Counted from the stretch's first letter, positions 50,669-58,349 are shown. The stretch is 64,000 nucleotides of DNA from RGIG6353 sp045653035 (GCA_045653035.1 JAZOLO010000007.1:1-64000), one strand, 5' to 3'. The notes: generated by a model not told the origin, from the sequence alone. Numbers and translations: made by a program.

Positions 50669-51426
50669 CCTTTTCAAGAATTGCAAAATTCGGTTACCTT
50701 TTTGAAAAACTTGCAGGTGACAAGATTCCCCACGGTGCAGAGATTGAGGGCGTTCTCATTCCCTTCAATTACGATGCAAGACTTATGGCACTTCTCGAAA
50801 CCGATAAGGGATATATCGCCTTTTTAGCACTTATCTTTTGTGCTGTTCTTTCGTATCTTCTCGGAAGTCTTAATTTTGCGGTAATTCTCTCTAAGGTTTT
50901 CTTCCATGACGACGTAAGAAAGTACGGAAGCGGTAATGCAGGTGCTACCAATATGGTGCGTACCTACGGTAAAAAGTGGGGCATCATTACCTTTATTTGC
51001 GACGGACTAAAGGCGGCGGTGTCGGTGCTTCTTTCCATGTTTTTAATGGGTGAGGGAGGAGCGTATATTGCGGCACTTTTTGCGATACTCGGTCACATTT
51101 TCCCCGTTTACTATAAGTTCCGAGGGGGCAAGGGTGTTGTAGTTGCGGCGATTTCCATTCTTTGTCTTAACCCTGTGGTATTTGGAATTTTAGTACTTCT
51201 CTTCCTTGCTATCGTTTCGGCATCCAAGTACATATCCCTCGGCTCGATTATCTGTGCTTTCTTCTATCCAATGCTCCTTAACGCTTTCAGCAGTGATAAG
51301 GGCTTTATCGCAACGGTTATCTCGGTGCTTCTTGCGGTTATTGTTATCTTTATGCACCGCGAGAACATAAAGCGTCTTATGTCAAGAACCGAAAATAAAA
51401 TAGGACAGAAGGCGAAAAAAGAATGA
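50665..51426 (+). CDS. plsY: Acyl-phosphate:glycerol-3-phosphate acyltransferase PlsY
   Basis: 253 residues. The PlsY core starts near residue 50: LSYLLGSLNFAVILSKVFFH, YGSGNAGATNMVRTYGKKWG (motif 1), GHIFPVYYKFRGGKGVVVAA (motif 2) and the last cytoplasmic loop FMHRENIKRL. It makes lysophosphatidate, the first step of phospholipid synthesis. It has an N-terminal extension of about 45 residues (MTFSRIAKFGYLFEKLAGDK) not found in typical approximately 200-residue PlsY. The ATG overlaps the der stop (ATGA), which supports this long form. Confidence 0.93.
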   Translation: MTFSRIAKFGYLFEKLAGDKIPHGAEIEGVLIPFNYDARLMALLETDKGYIAFLALIFCAVLSYLLGSLNFAVILSKVFFHDDVRKYGSGNAGATNMVRTYGKKWGIITFICDGLKAAVSVLLSMFLMGEGGAYIAALFAILGHIFPVYYKFRGGKGVVVAAISILCLNPVVFGILVLLFLAIVSASKYISLGSIICAFFYPMLLNAFSSDKGFIATVISVLLAVIVIFMHRENIKRLMSRTENKIGQKAKKE

Positions 51427-52250
51427 TAGCTGAAAGACAGGCTTACGCTAAAATAAATCTTACTCTTGAAGTAGGCAGAAAAAGAGATGACGGCTACCAT
51501 GAGATTGTTTCGGTGATGGCAAGAGCCACACTTTGCGATAGAGTGGAGGTCATAAAAAAAGGTGTGGGAATTACACTGAGATGTAATGACACGACCCTTG
51601 AAACTCCTGATAATCTTGTGATAAGAGCCGTAAACGGATATTTTGAAGCGTCGGGTATAACCCCTGAGGGCGTTGAAATAAATCTTGAAAAGCATATTCC
51701 CATTTCGGCGGGACTTGGCGGCGGCTCGGCAGATGCGGCGGCAGTTATCGAGTGCACGGAGGAGCTTTTCGGGGTGCTTTCTCCCGAAAAAAGACACGCT
51801 CTTGCACGAGGTCTTGGTGCTGACGTGCCATACTGTCTTGAAAAAACGCCTTGTATTTGCCGAGGTATCGGTGACGAGTGCGAAAGAATAGAGTCGAAAG
51901 GCTTTGACTCGCTTTTTCTCGTTATAAAGAAAAATGCCGAAAAGCTCTCCACGGGGGCAGTCTATTCTGCCTTTGATGAACTTCCGAAAAGTGTGAGAGA
52001 ATATGACCACGAAAACGTTATAAAAGCACTTGAAACGGGAGATAAAGACCTTTTGACATCATCTCTTTTCAACGACTTTGAAAGAGTTGTCTTTGAAAAG
52101 ACACCCGAGGTAAAAGCCTTGAAAGAAGAAATGCTTGAGGCTGGTGCCGTATCCACCCTTATGAGCGGTGCAGGACCTACCGTTGTGGGCTTTTTCGACG
52201 ATGAAGAAACGGCAAGAGCTTATAGCAAGAACGTTTATAAAATAGTATGA
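51423..52250 (+). CDS. ispE: 4-diphosphocytidyl-2-C-methyl-D-erythritol kinase
   Basis: 275 residues, GHMP kinase family. AYAKINLTLEVGRKRDDGYH at the N-terminus carries the catalytic Lys/Asp region, PISAGLGGGSADAAAVI is the ATP loop and VSTLMSGAGPTVVGFF the third motif. It phosphorylates CDP-methylerythritol in the MEP isoprenoid pathway. The start overlaps the plsY stop by 4 bases. Confidence 0.96.
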   Translation: MIAERQAYAKINLTLEVGRKRDDGYHEIVSVMARATLCDRVEVIKKGVGITLRCNDTTLETPDNLVIRAVNGYFEASGITPEGVEINLEKHIPISAGLGGGSADAAAVIECTEELFGVLSPEKRHALARGLGADVPYCLEKTPCICRGIGDECERIESKGFDSLFLVIKKNAEKLSTGAVYSAFDELPKSVREYDHENVIKALETGDKDLLTSSLFNDFERVVFEKTPEVKALKEEMLEAGAVSTLMSGAGPTVVGFFDDEETARAYSKNVYKIV

Positions 52251-52251
52251 T

Positions 52252-52345
52252 TTATGAGAGGAAACTTTTTATAAAAAATTTTCTCTCACACTCTCTTTCA
52301 AAAACTTTTATAAATAATCAAGGGACTTCAAGCGAAGTCCCTTTT
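52252..52345. repeat. Inverted R1b palindrome and ispE terminator
   Basis: 52252-52316 is the reverse complement of the R1b part seen at 47540 and 49005 (gagagtgtgagagaaaattt on the minus strand). 52319-52344 is the hairpin aagggactt-caagcg-aagtccctt with T run, a good terminator for ispE. Confidence 0.6.
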
Positions 52346-52425
52346 ATCATAGTTTTCGTGAGGGGTCAAAGGGGAGAGGACTTTTATAAAAAGTCTTCTC
52401 CCCTTGATATAAAAACAAACAAATA
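52345..52425 (-). repeat. R1 repeat copy 6, 3' of rhaB
   Basis: The best-preserved form. Minus strand: aaggggagaagactttttat / aaaagtcctctcccctt, then TTGACCcctcacgaaaactatgaTAAAA, nearly identical to copy 8 at 58347-58421. It directly follows the rhaB stop codon. Confidence 0.75.
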
Positions 52426-52427
52426 AA

Positions 52428-53903
52428 TTACTTGCCGAGAATTGCGAGGTATCTTGAGTATGCATCGTCAAATGCATCAGTTCCTTCGGGCTCATAGCAC
52501 TTGATTTCAAAGGAGTTTTTAACTACCTGACGTGCCTCGTGGATATCCTTGATTTCACCCAGAGCCATTGCCTGAACAAGAATGTTACCTATAGCAGTAG
52601 CTTCAACAGGACCTGCATATACAGGCTTACCGCAAGCGTTAGCTGCAAGCTGACAGAGAGGTGCTTCCTTTGTACCGCCACCAACAATGTTGATGTAGGG
52701 CACTTTCTTACCGCTTATCTCTTCAATCTTCTCAACCACGTGACGGTAGGTCATAGCAAGTGAATCGAAGATACAACGGATAACCTCACCCTTGGTCTCG
52801 GGCACGTGCTGACCTGTTCTGCGGCAGAACTCACGAATTCTTCCGGGCTCGTCACCTGGAGGTGCAAATTCGGGGGCATCGGGGTCGATGAAGCACTGGA
52901 GAGGAGTTGACGCCATTGCCATGTTTGAAAGCTCGTCGTAGGTGGTCTTTTCGCCCTCACGCTCCCACTGACGCTTGGACTCCTGCTCAAGCCAAAGTCC
53001 CATAATGTTCTTGAGAAGTCTTATTGTCTTACCGTAACCGCCTTCGTTTGTGAAGTTGTACTTGGTGGTAATATCGTTGATAACAGGCTCTTTCGCTTCA
53101 CAGCCCATAAGCGACCACGTACCGCTTGAAATGTATACGAAATTATCGTGGTCGGCAGGGACACTCACAACAGCGGATGCAGTGTCGTGTGCCGTTACGT
53201 TAATAACCTTTGCAGAAAGTGCACCTATCTCATCTGTAATAGCAGGAAGAAGGTCGCCAAGCACTGTACCCGGCATAACGATATCCTGAAGAAGATGTGT
53301 TGGCATATCGAACCTCTTGAGAAGGTCGAAGTCCCAGTTACGCTCCTTTGCGTTAAGCATCTGAGAGGTTGACGCAATAGTGTATTCGCTCTTTGCAATA
53401 CCTGTGAGGAAGTAGTTAAGAAGGTCGGGTGTAAAGAGCATCTTGTCCGCCTTTTCCAAAATCCAAGGGTCAGCAGAAAGCTTTGTTGCAAGAAGCTGGA
53501 AAAGAGTATTGAAATTCATGAACTGGTTACCCGTGGTTTTATAAATCTCGTCGGCGGGAACTATCTTGAATGCCTTTTCGAGAATGCCTTGTGTACGGGT
53601 ATCGCGGTAGTTGTAAGGATTCTGCATAAGCTGTCCCGACTTATCGAGGAAGCCTACGTCAACACCCCATGTATCAATACCAACAGACGCGATATCACGG
53701 TCGTCGGATACGGCACACTTACCGAGAGCAAGCTTTATTTCATGGAATATTCTCATAATATCCCATCTGAAGGAGCCGTTAATGAGAACGGGCTCGTTGG
53801 GGAAACGATGGTTTTCTCTGAGGTATAATTTGTTTCCGTCAAAGGAACCTACAATACCTCTACCGCTTGACGCACCAAGGTCAATGGCAAGCATTTTAAG
53901 CAT
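52428..53903 (-). CDS. rhaB: Rhamnulokinase
   Basis: 491 residues, FGGY kinase family. MLAIDLGASSGRGIVGSFDG (N-terminal ATPase loop), VGIDTWGVDVGFLDKSG (substrate acid), YISSGTWSLMGCEAKEPVIN and INIVGGGTKEAPLCQLAANA match RhaB. It phosphorylates L-rhamnulose. The start is the first ATG after GAGGTG; a GTG 9 bases earlier overlaps the ribosome site. No rhaA, rhaD or transporter is adjacent in this window, so the rest of the pathway must lie elsewhere. Confidence 0.9.
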   Translation of the reverse strand: MLKMLAIDLGASSGRGIVGSFDGNKLYLRENHRFPNEPVLINGSFRWDIMRIFHEIKLALGKCAVSDDRDIASVGIDTWGVDVGFLDKSGQLMQNPYNYRDTRTQGILEKAFKIVPADEIYKTTGNQFMNFNTLFQLLATKLSADPWILEKADKMLFTPDLLNYFLTGIAKSEYTIASTSQMLNAKERNWDFDLLKRFDMPTHLLQDIVMPGTVLGDLLPAITDEIGALSAKVINVTAHDTASAVVSVPADHDNFVYISSGTWSLMGCEAKEPVINDITTKYNFTNEGGYGKTIRLLKNIMGLWLEQESKRQWEREGEKTTYDELSNMAMASTPLQCFIDPDAPEFAPPGDEPGRIREFCRRTGQHVPETKGEVIRCIFDSLAMTYRHVVEKIEEISGKKVPYINIVGGGTKEAPLCQLAANACGKPVYAGPVEATAIGNILVQAMALGEIKDIHEARQVVKNSFEIKCYEPEGTDAFDDAYSRYLAILGK

Positions 53904-53944
53904 TTTTAACACCTCACTGTTTTGTTATTATTAGCATTATACTA

Positions 53945-53973
53945 ATTATACTTTTATCACGTGTTTTTGTCAA
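53945..53973 (-). promoter_or_regulatory. Promoter of rhaB
   Basis: Minus strand TTGACA (53968-53973), 17 bases, TATAAT (53945-53950): full consensus. Confidence 0.75.
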
Positions 53974-54000
53974 TGACCCACATGAATTTTTGTCACTTTT

Positions 54001-54059
54001 TACAAAATTACGAAATTTAGTAATTTTGTATTGACTATTTTACGAAAATATGGTATTAT
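54001..54059 (+). promoter_or_regulatory. Inverted repeat and promoter upstream of the 54110 gene
   Basis: tacaaaattac (54001-54011) and gtaattttgta (54020-54030) form a perfect 11-bp inverted repeat that ends at the base before the -35 TTGACT (54031-54036); the -10 TATTAT is at 54054-54059, 17 bases on. The repeat is a likely operator or activator site. Confidence 0.6.
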
Positions 54060-54109
54060 GAACACGCCCCGAAAAAAAGAAAAGGAGAAGTTGAAAGGCG
54101 TGAGAAAAA

Positions 54110-54619
54110 ATGAGAATTGACGTGTACCTTGCCTTGTATGAAGATTATAGAAAGAGCGTCATAAATATGGCGAAGATGATTGATAAGATTGAGGCAGGAA
54201 GGAATGAAGCAGAAACGCTTTTAACACAGAACAAAAACCATAATCTGCTATTGCTTGAAGGTGAAAGAGCGGGAGAGGAAAGTATTCGGAAGCTTTACGA
54301 GAAAAAGAAAAGAATTCTCGGCAGGGCGACAGGAAGACTCAAGCGTGCCATGATGAAAATGACAAATGCAAGTGAGGTTGAATATCTTACCTACAGATAT
54401 TTTTACGGAATGAGCAATACATATATTGCCGATAATATGACCTTCAGCGAAAGGCAGATATATAGGGTGTCGAGAAGAGCAAAGGAGCATCTTTACGAAA
54501 AGCTTGTCGGGGAAATGCCGAAGGCGAGAAGAACAAAAAGATGCCATTATTACGTAAGGTCGCAGGTGTCACGTAAAAGACGGTACAGAAAGTATTCATA
54601 CGGTAAAAAACATAATTGA
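54110..54619 (+). CDS. Sigma region 4-like protein (phage ArpU/DUF1492-like)
   Basis: 169 residues. Residues 1-85 are helical (coiled coil). Residues 88-130 resemble sigma-70 region 4 / phage late-gene regulators: VEYLTYRYFYGMSNTYIADN, MTFSERQIYRVSRRAKEHLY. The last 30 residues are very basic (KARRTKRCHYYVRSQVSRKR, then RYRKYSYGKKHN). Similar proteins regulate late genes in Gram-positive prophages, but no other phage gene is nearby. It is probably a DNA-binding protein of an accessory or decayed element. An AAGGCG site precedes the ATG. Confidence 0.6.
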   Translation: MRIDVYLALYEDYRKSVINMAKMIDKIEAGRNEAETLLTQNKNHNLLLLEGERAGEESIRKLYEKKKRILGRATGRLKRAMMKMTNASEVEYLTYRYFYGMSNTYIADNMTFSERQIYRVSRRAKEHLYEKLVGEMPKARRTKRCHYYVRSQVSRKRRYRKYSYGKKHN

Positions 54620-54644
54620 CAAAGAATGTCTTTTGTGATAAACT
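54616..54644 (+). promoter_or_regulatory. Promoter of the 54679 gene
   Basis: TTGACA (54616-54621), 17 bases, TAAACT (54639-54644). It begins within the last codons of the preceding gene. Confidence 0.6.
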
Positions 54645-54678
54645 CCACTTAAGATGATTTTAATCAGGAGAAACAATC

Positions 54679-55407
54679 ATGAAGTATACTATAATGACCT
54701 ATAATATTGCATCAGCACATACATTTTTCGGCTATGCAGAAACGGGTAAAGCTACTCTTGACCTTGTAAAGAGTGCTGACGTTATAAAGAGCTTCTGTCC
54801 TGATGTTTGCGGACTTAATGAGGTGGATAATCTCACTGAGCGTTCAGGCAAGGTTGACCAGATAGGTTTTTATAAGAAACACCTTGGAATGAACGGTCTT
54901 TTCTGTAAGACTATCGACCTTCCGGGCGGTGAATATGGAAACGGATTTCTAACACGTTTTCCCGTGCTTGACAGTGAAATTATACACATCCCCGACGTTG
55001 AGAAAAACAATTACGAGCACCGTACAATATTCAAGGTAAAGGTTGACGTTGACGGAAAGACGGTTACTTTTCTTCAGGTACACTCGGGTCTTACTGATGC
55101 TGAGAAGAATAACTGTGTAGACAAGCTTTGTGAGATAATTGACTCTATTGATACACCCATTATTCTTATGGGTGACTTTAATATGACACCTGATTTTCCG
55201 GCACTTTCAAAAATCAGACAAAGACTTTTTGATACGTCACCTCTATTTAAGAACGGCTTATTTGATACATACGGAACATACCCAGGCTGCACAAAATTGC
55301 ACATAGATTATATATTTGTATCAAAGCAAATAAAGCCTCTTTCACTTACTACACTTGACACAATGGCTTCCGATCATTATCCCCTTATTATGGAATGTGA
55401 AATGTAA
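54679..55407 (+). CDS. Endonuclease/exonuclease/phosphatase-fold protein
   Basis: 242 residues with the EEP motifs: IMTYNIASAH (Asn), CGLNEVDNL (metal Glu near residue 49), VTFLQVHSGL (His), ILMGDFNMTPDF (Asp/Asn), LHIDYIFVS and MASDHYPLIM (Asp-His). All catalytic positions are kept. It has no signal peptide, so it is probably cytoplasmic. The family includes nucleases, sphingomyelinases and phosphoesterases; the substrate is not predictable. Confidence 0.88.
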   Translation: MKYTIMTYNIASAHTFFGYAETGKATLDLVKSADVIKSFCPDVCGLNEVDNLTERSGKVDQIGFYKKHLGMNGLFCKTIDLPGGEYGNGFLTRFPVLDSEIIHIPDVEKNNYEHRTIFKVKVDVDGKTVTFLQVHSGLTDAEKNNCVDKLCEIIDSIDTPIILMGDFNMTPDFPALSKIRQRLFDTSPLFKNGLFDTYGTYPGCTKLHIDYIFVSKQIKPLSLTTLDTMASDHYPLIMECEM

Positions 55408-55409
55408 TG

Positions 55410-55448
55410 AAAACGACCTGAAAGCACTAAGCTTTCAGGTCGTTTTTT
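55410..55448. terminator. Bidirectional terminator
   Basis: aaaacgacctgaaag / ctttcaggtcgtttt, a 15-bp stem, shared by the convergent genes ending at 55407 and 55427; it includes the last codons of the latter. Confidence 0.85.
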
Positions 55449-56047
55449 ATTGTGTATTCAAATTTGTCAAGCCTTGTAACACCGAGTTCGCAAAGCACTT
55501 TCTCACTTTTTTCACGGTCTTTTTCTGTGTTATAGCCATCAATGAGAGGAAGACGGACGGTTATGGCATCACTGCCCTTTTTATCTATGAGAAGCTTTAA
55601 GTTTTCAAGAACGAGAGAGTTGTCACTGCGGGTATAACGGCGGTATATTTCGGGATTCGTGTCTTTCACGTCAACGAAGAAAAAATCAACTGTATCTGCT
55701 ATTAAAAGCAGGTTGTCGGTGGGTACGTTCAAGGAAGTTTCAACGTTTATTTTCCAATAGTCCTTGCAAAGCTGCCGAAACTCCTTTATAAAAGAGCTGT
55801 TCAGAAGTGGCTCACCGCCCCCGAAGGTAATACCTCCTCCCGTTGCCTTAAAATATAGGTCGTCAATTTTTAATCTCTCATAAAGACTCAAAGGGGAAAG
55901 GTCGGTGACCTTTGCATCTTTGTCAAAGCAGGTGGGATTAAGGCAATATTTACACCTTAAGGGACAGCCGTGAAAGCAAACGAGAGTGGTTACACCTTTT
56001 CCGTCAGTGCCCAGTCTGTGCCTTGAAATACCGATAATTTTACTCAT
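55427..56047 (-). CDS. Radical SAM activase-like protein (glycyl-radical-activating type)
   Basis: 206 residues. CFHGCPLRCKYCLNPTCF holds the C-x3-C-x2-C motif (Cys28, 32, 35) and GGGITFGGGEPLLNSSFIKE is the SAM-binding GGE region. It resembles pyruvate formate-lyase activases but is shorter (about 250 usual) and lacks the extra ferredoxin-like Cys clusters; no glycyl radical enzyme is present in the window. The gene begins inside the last 8 bases of the Cys-motif membrane protein upstream, so the two are translated together and probably work together. Confidence 0.85.
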   Translation of the reverse strand: MSKIIGISRHRLGTDGKGVTTLVCFHGCPLRCKYCLNPTCFDKDAKVTDLSPLSLYERLKIDDLYFKATGGGITFGGGEPLLNSSFIKEFRQLCKDYWKINVETSLNVPTDNLLLIADTVDFFFVDVKDTNPEIYRRYTRSDNSLVLENLKLLIDKKGSDAITVRLPLIDGYNTEKDREKSEKVLCELGVTRLDKFEYTIKNDLKA

Positions 56048-56702
56048 TTACTATCAGCTCTACGCGTCTAATAGTTCCGCTTTCTCCATCGAAGTATATT
56101 ACAATATCCATAGTGTCGGTAAAATATGAGCTTACACATTCATCCGGCTTCGTCTGGCTCATATCCGCTTCTCCCCAAAGCTCTCTTACCGCTTTTATAT
56201 TTTCTCCTCTTAAGCACTCGTTAAGGAAAAATTCGTCATAACCCTCGTATTCCTCGGGGGTAAGGGGAAGGAAATACGCTACAGGCTCACCCATGAGGAG
56301 TTCTGCTTCGCCTTCGGGAGCAAGCTCTCCCGTGATTTCCACCTCTATAAGCTCTTCATCATTTTCGGGAAGTGCGATAAGTCCGTCCACTTCCTCAAAG
56401 GTTTCCTCAACCCTCATATCGCCCTGAAGGGTTTCACTGTGAAGCTTTTCTTCCACGTAGCTACAGCCCACCGACGACAGAGTTATACCTGCTGCAACGC
56501 CTGCCACAGCAATACTCTTTCCAAGTCTTTTCTTTATTTCAAGCTGTCTTTCAAGGTATCTCACTTCAGCCTCGCATTTAGGACACGTGCCAAGACAGTC
56601 GCCCTTGTGATTACACTCGGATACTGCAAACTCTATTCCGTTTTCTTCTGCGATTTTTGTCCTTATTTCTTTGAGTATTCTGCAACGCTCTTTGCCTTTC
56701 AT
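56040..56702 (-). CDS. Cys-motif single-helix membrane protein coupled to the radical SAM gene
   Basis: 220 residues. The N-terminal 45 residues carry Cys30-x5-Cys36-x3-Cys40-x2-Cys43 (SECNHKGDCLGTCPKCEAEV), followed by a basic helix, then a hydrophobic segment at about 62-82 (KSIAVAGVAAGITLSSVGC). The rest is acidic and soluble (EEVDGLIALPENDEELIEVE, ending FDGESGTIRRVELIVNE). Cys36-43 has the spacing of a radical SAM cluster, but with no barrel it is more likely a zinc or electron-transfer site. The family is unnamed to me. AAAGGAA precedes ATG 56702. It overlaps the radical SAM gene and could be its substrate, partner or anchor. Confidence 0.7.
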   Translation of the reverse strand: MKGKERCRILKEIRTKIAEENGIEFAVSECNHKGDCLGTCPKCEAEVRYLERQLEIKKRLGKSIAVAGVAAGITLSSVGCSYVEEKLHSETLQGDMRVEETFEEVDGLIALPENDEELIEVEITGELAPEGEAELLMGEPVAYFLPLTPEEYEGYDEFFLNECLRGENIKAVRELWGEADMSQTKPDECVSSYFTDTMDIVIYFDGESGTIRRVELIVNE

Positions 56703-56837
56703 GGTATCATTCCTTTCGTTTTTTTGTTAGACATAAAAAACTTACAAAAGTTCCAATTAAATTATATTCAGAAGCTGTAAAAAGCAATAAAGTTAGGATA
56801 TTTTATATCTCAGAGGGTATTTAATACTAAAAATCAT

Positions 56838-56912
56838 TTAATTTTATCATAGTTTTGGGGAGAGTTAAAGAGAGGGGGATTTTTGAAAATCCTCCTCTCT
56901 TGAATATAATCA
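56838..56912 (-). repeat. R1 repeat copy 7, 3' of the XRE regulator
   Basis: Minus strand: caagagaggaggattttcaa / aaatccccctctctt, then taactctccccaaaactatg and ataaaat. It directly follows the stop of the XRE gene. Confidence 0.7.
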
Positions 56913-56915
56913 ATT

Positions 56916-57194
56916 CTATTTAACTATTGCCCTTTTAATATCCTTTATTTCTTTTTCGATTTTTTCAAGATGCCTCAAAATATCGTCTTTGCTTTTTATG
57001 TTAATATCACTCTCGCCTAAAAGATAGTCGGTACTTACTTCAAAAAATCTCGCAAGTGCTACTATTGCGAAGCTGTCAGGATTTGTCTTGCCTGTTTCGT
57101 AGTTTGAAAGTGTCTTTTGGTCAATACCCGTTGCATTAGCTACGTCTATCTGCCTTAAATCTCTGTCCTCTCTTAAATCCTTTATTCTGTTCAT
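56916..57194 (-). CDS. XRE family HTH repressor
   Basis: 92 residues. The HTH is RIKDLREDRDLRQIDVANAT, GIDQKTLSNYETGKTNP, then FEVSTDYLLGESD. The C-terminal 25 residues (DDILRHLEKIEKEIKDIKRA) form a helix for dimer formation. ATG 57194 has AGGAGAAG upstream; an ATG 21 bases before it is less suited. It diverges from the 57353-58349 cluster, and a perfect 22-bp palindrome lies between, so it very likely represses that cluster and itself. Confidence 0.88.
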   Translation of the reverse strand: MNRIKDLREDRDLRQIDVANATGIDQKTLSNYETGKTNPDSFAIVALARFFEVSTDYLLGESDINIKSKDDILRHLEKIEKEIKDIKRAIVK

Positions 57195-57272
57195 AACTTC
57201 TTCTCCTATAATCATTATATAGAATTATTTGCCTATTCATCAATAATTATAGAAAAAAATTAGTAAAGTCTA

Positions 57273-57301
57273 TTGACATACTAATAATTTTCAGTTATAA
57301 T
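57273..57301 (+). promoter_or_regulatory. Promoter of the 57353-58349 cluster
   Basis: TTGACA (57273-57278), 17 bases, TATAAT (57296-57301): full consensus. Confidence 0.85.
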
Positions 57302-57305
57302 GTCA

Positions 57306-57327
57306 TTGTACTAAAATTTTAGTACAA
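57306..57327. promoter_or_regulatory. Perfect 22-bp palindromic operator
   Basis: ttgtactaaaa and its reverse complement ttttagtacaa without a gap, starting 5 bases after the -10, so it covers the expected start of transcription. Related half-sites (tactaa, ttagta) occur at 57260-57285. The best candidate to bind it is the divergent XRE protein. Confidence 0.75.
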
Positions 57328-57352
57328 ATATTAAAAGAAGGGAAGTAAAAAA

Positions 57353-57520
57353 ATGAAAAAAGGAATTGTTTTGATTCTTATTGCAGGTCTTATGGCTTCG
57401 ATGCTTGCTTCTTGCGGTGCGGGTAAATGCGATATCTGCGGAGGAAAAGCGACTGAAGAGTATGAAGGAGTTGCATACTGTGATGACTGTATAGATGACA
57501 TTAAAGATTTATTTTTTTAA
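57353..57520 (+). CDS. Small lipoprotein with zinc-ribbon-like Cys pairs (55 residues)
   Basis: MKKGIVLILIAGLMASMLAS then Cys21 gives a lipobox LASC. The mature 35 residues hold CDICGGK and YCDDC, two Cys pairs 17 residues apart, and a short acidic end (DDIKDLFF). GAAGGGAAG lies 7 bases before ATG 57353. It is short but has promoter, ribosome site and signal, so it is very likely real. An extracellular Cys4 site on a lipoprotein is unusual; zinc or redox binding is possible. It is first in the XRE-controlled cluster. Confidence 0.75.
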   Translation: MKKGIVLILIAGLMASMLASCGAGKCDICGGKATEEYEGVAYCDDCIDDIKDLFF

Positions 57521-57540
57521 GATTTTTTAATCAAGAAGTC

Positions 57541-57568
57541 AGCGGTTGAGTTATAAAGACCGCTGAAC
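57541..57568 (+). promoter_or_regulatory. Hairpin between lipoprotein and TM2 gene
   Basis: tcagcggt / accgctga 8-bp stem, followed by actttc. It may weaken or tune transcription into the next gene; the T run is too short for a strong terminator. Confidence 0.4.
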
Positions 57569-57589
57569 TTTCAAGCAGGAGGTAAAAAA

Positions 57590-57991
57590 ATGTTTTGCAG
57601 AAATTGCGGAGAAAAAATTAGTCAAAATCAAGCAATATGCTTAAAATGCGGAGTTAAAGTAGGGGAAGGAAACTCTTTTTGCAAAAATTGCGGTAAAGAG
57701 GTTTCTCCTGAAGCCGACGTTTGTCTTAATTGCGGAGTTAAGCTTAAAGGAATTACAATGACATCAGGCAATTCAGATTATCTTAACGGTCAGGATAAAA
57801 TTATGATGGCTTTAGTTTGCTTTTTCCTTGGTGGTATAGGAATACATAATTTTATGCTTGGCGAACAGAAAAAAGGCATTGTTAAAATTGTTGGATGCTT
57901 CGTGTGCGGAATAAGCAGTATATTGGCTTTAGTTGATTTTATTAAAATTCTTACCGACAAATATGTTGTAGACCCCGATAAAATGTTTTAA
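57590..57991 (+). CDS. Double zinc-ribbon TM2-domain protein
   Basis: 133 residues. Two zinc ribbons lie in tandem: FCRNCGEKISQNQAICLKCG (2-21) and FCKNCGKEVSPEADVCLNCG (30-49). Residues 68-125 are a TM2 domain with two helices: KIMMALVCFFLGGIGIHNFM, GEQKKGIVKIVGCFVC, ALVDFIKIL. AGGAGG precedes the ATG. Function of the TM2 family in bacteria is unknown; this domain pairing is common in Clostridia. It is co-transcribed with the small lipoprotein and probably with DUF2752. Confidence 0.85.
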   Translation: MFCRNCGEKISQNQAICLKCGVKVGEGNSFCKNCGKEVSPEADVCLNCGVKLKGITMTSGNSDYLNGQDKIMMALVCFFLGGIGIHNFMLGEQKKGIVKIVGCFVCGISSILALVDFIKILTDKYVVDPDKMF

Positions 57992-57993
57992 CT

Positions 57994-58025
57994 AAAAAAC
58001 TCCGTGCATGGCATGGAGTTTTCTT
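57994..58025 (+). terminator. Hairpin terminator between TM2 gene and DUF2752 gene
   Basis: aaaaaactcc / ggagttttctt with loop gtgcatggcat. It lies 10 bases before the DUF2752 ATG, so readthrough must feed that gene. Confidence 0.6.
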
Positions 58026-58034
58026 TATATAGAG

Positions 58035-58349
58035 ATGAAGTATAAATTTATTGCAATTATAGTTTTTTTGATTTTATATTTTGCTTTTTATAATAATGGC
58101 GTTACTTGTGTTATAAAATGTCTTTTTGGTATAGAGTGCTTGGGGTGCGGATATACGAGAGCATTGATACAGGCTTTGAAATTAAATTTCAAAGATGCTT
58201 TTTCCTTGCATCCTATGTTTTGGAGCTTTCCAATTTTACTGGTGTATTTCTTTTTTGATGGGAAAGTTTTCAAAAACAGAACAGTAAACTATCTTATTCC
58301 TTTTTTTGTTTTAGTAGGATTTATATTAAATTGGTTTTTCAAAATTTAA
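58035..58349 (+). CDS. DUF2752 membrane protein
   Basis: 104 residues, three helices. CLFGIECLGCGYTRALIQAL and the HPMFWSFP stretch match DUF2752 (its conserved GCG.TRA and HP). Function unknown. ATG 58035 is taken because the family starts at the first helix; an upstream ATG lies inside the terminator hairpin. No strong ribosome site is seen (tatagag), which suggests low or coupled translation. Confidence 0.75.
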   Translation: MKYKFIAIIVFLILYFAFYNNGVTCVIKCLFGIECLGCGYTRALIQALKLNFKDAFSLHPMFWSFPILLVYFFFDGKVFKNRTVNYLIPFFVLVGFILNWFFKI

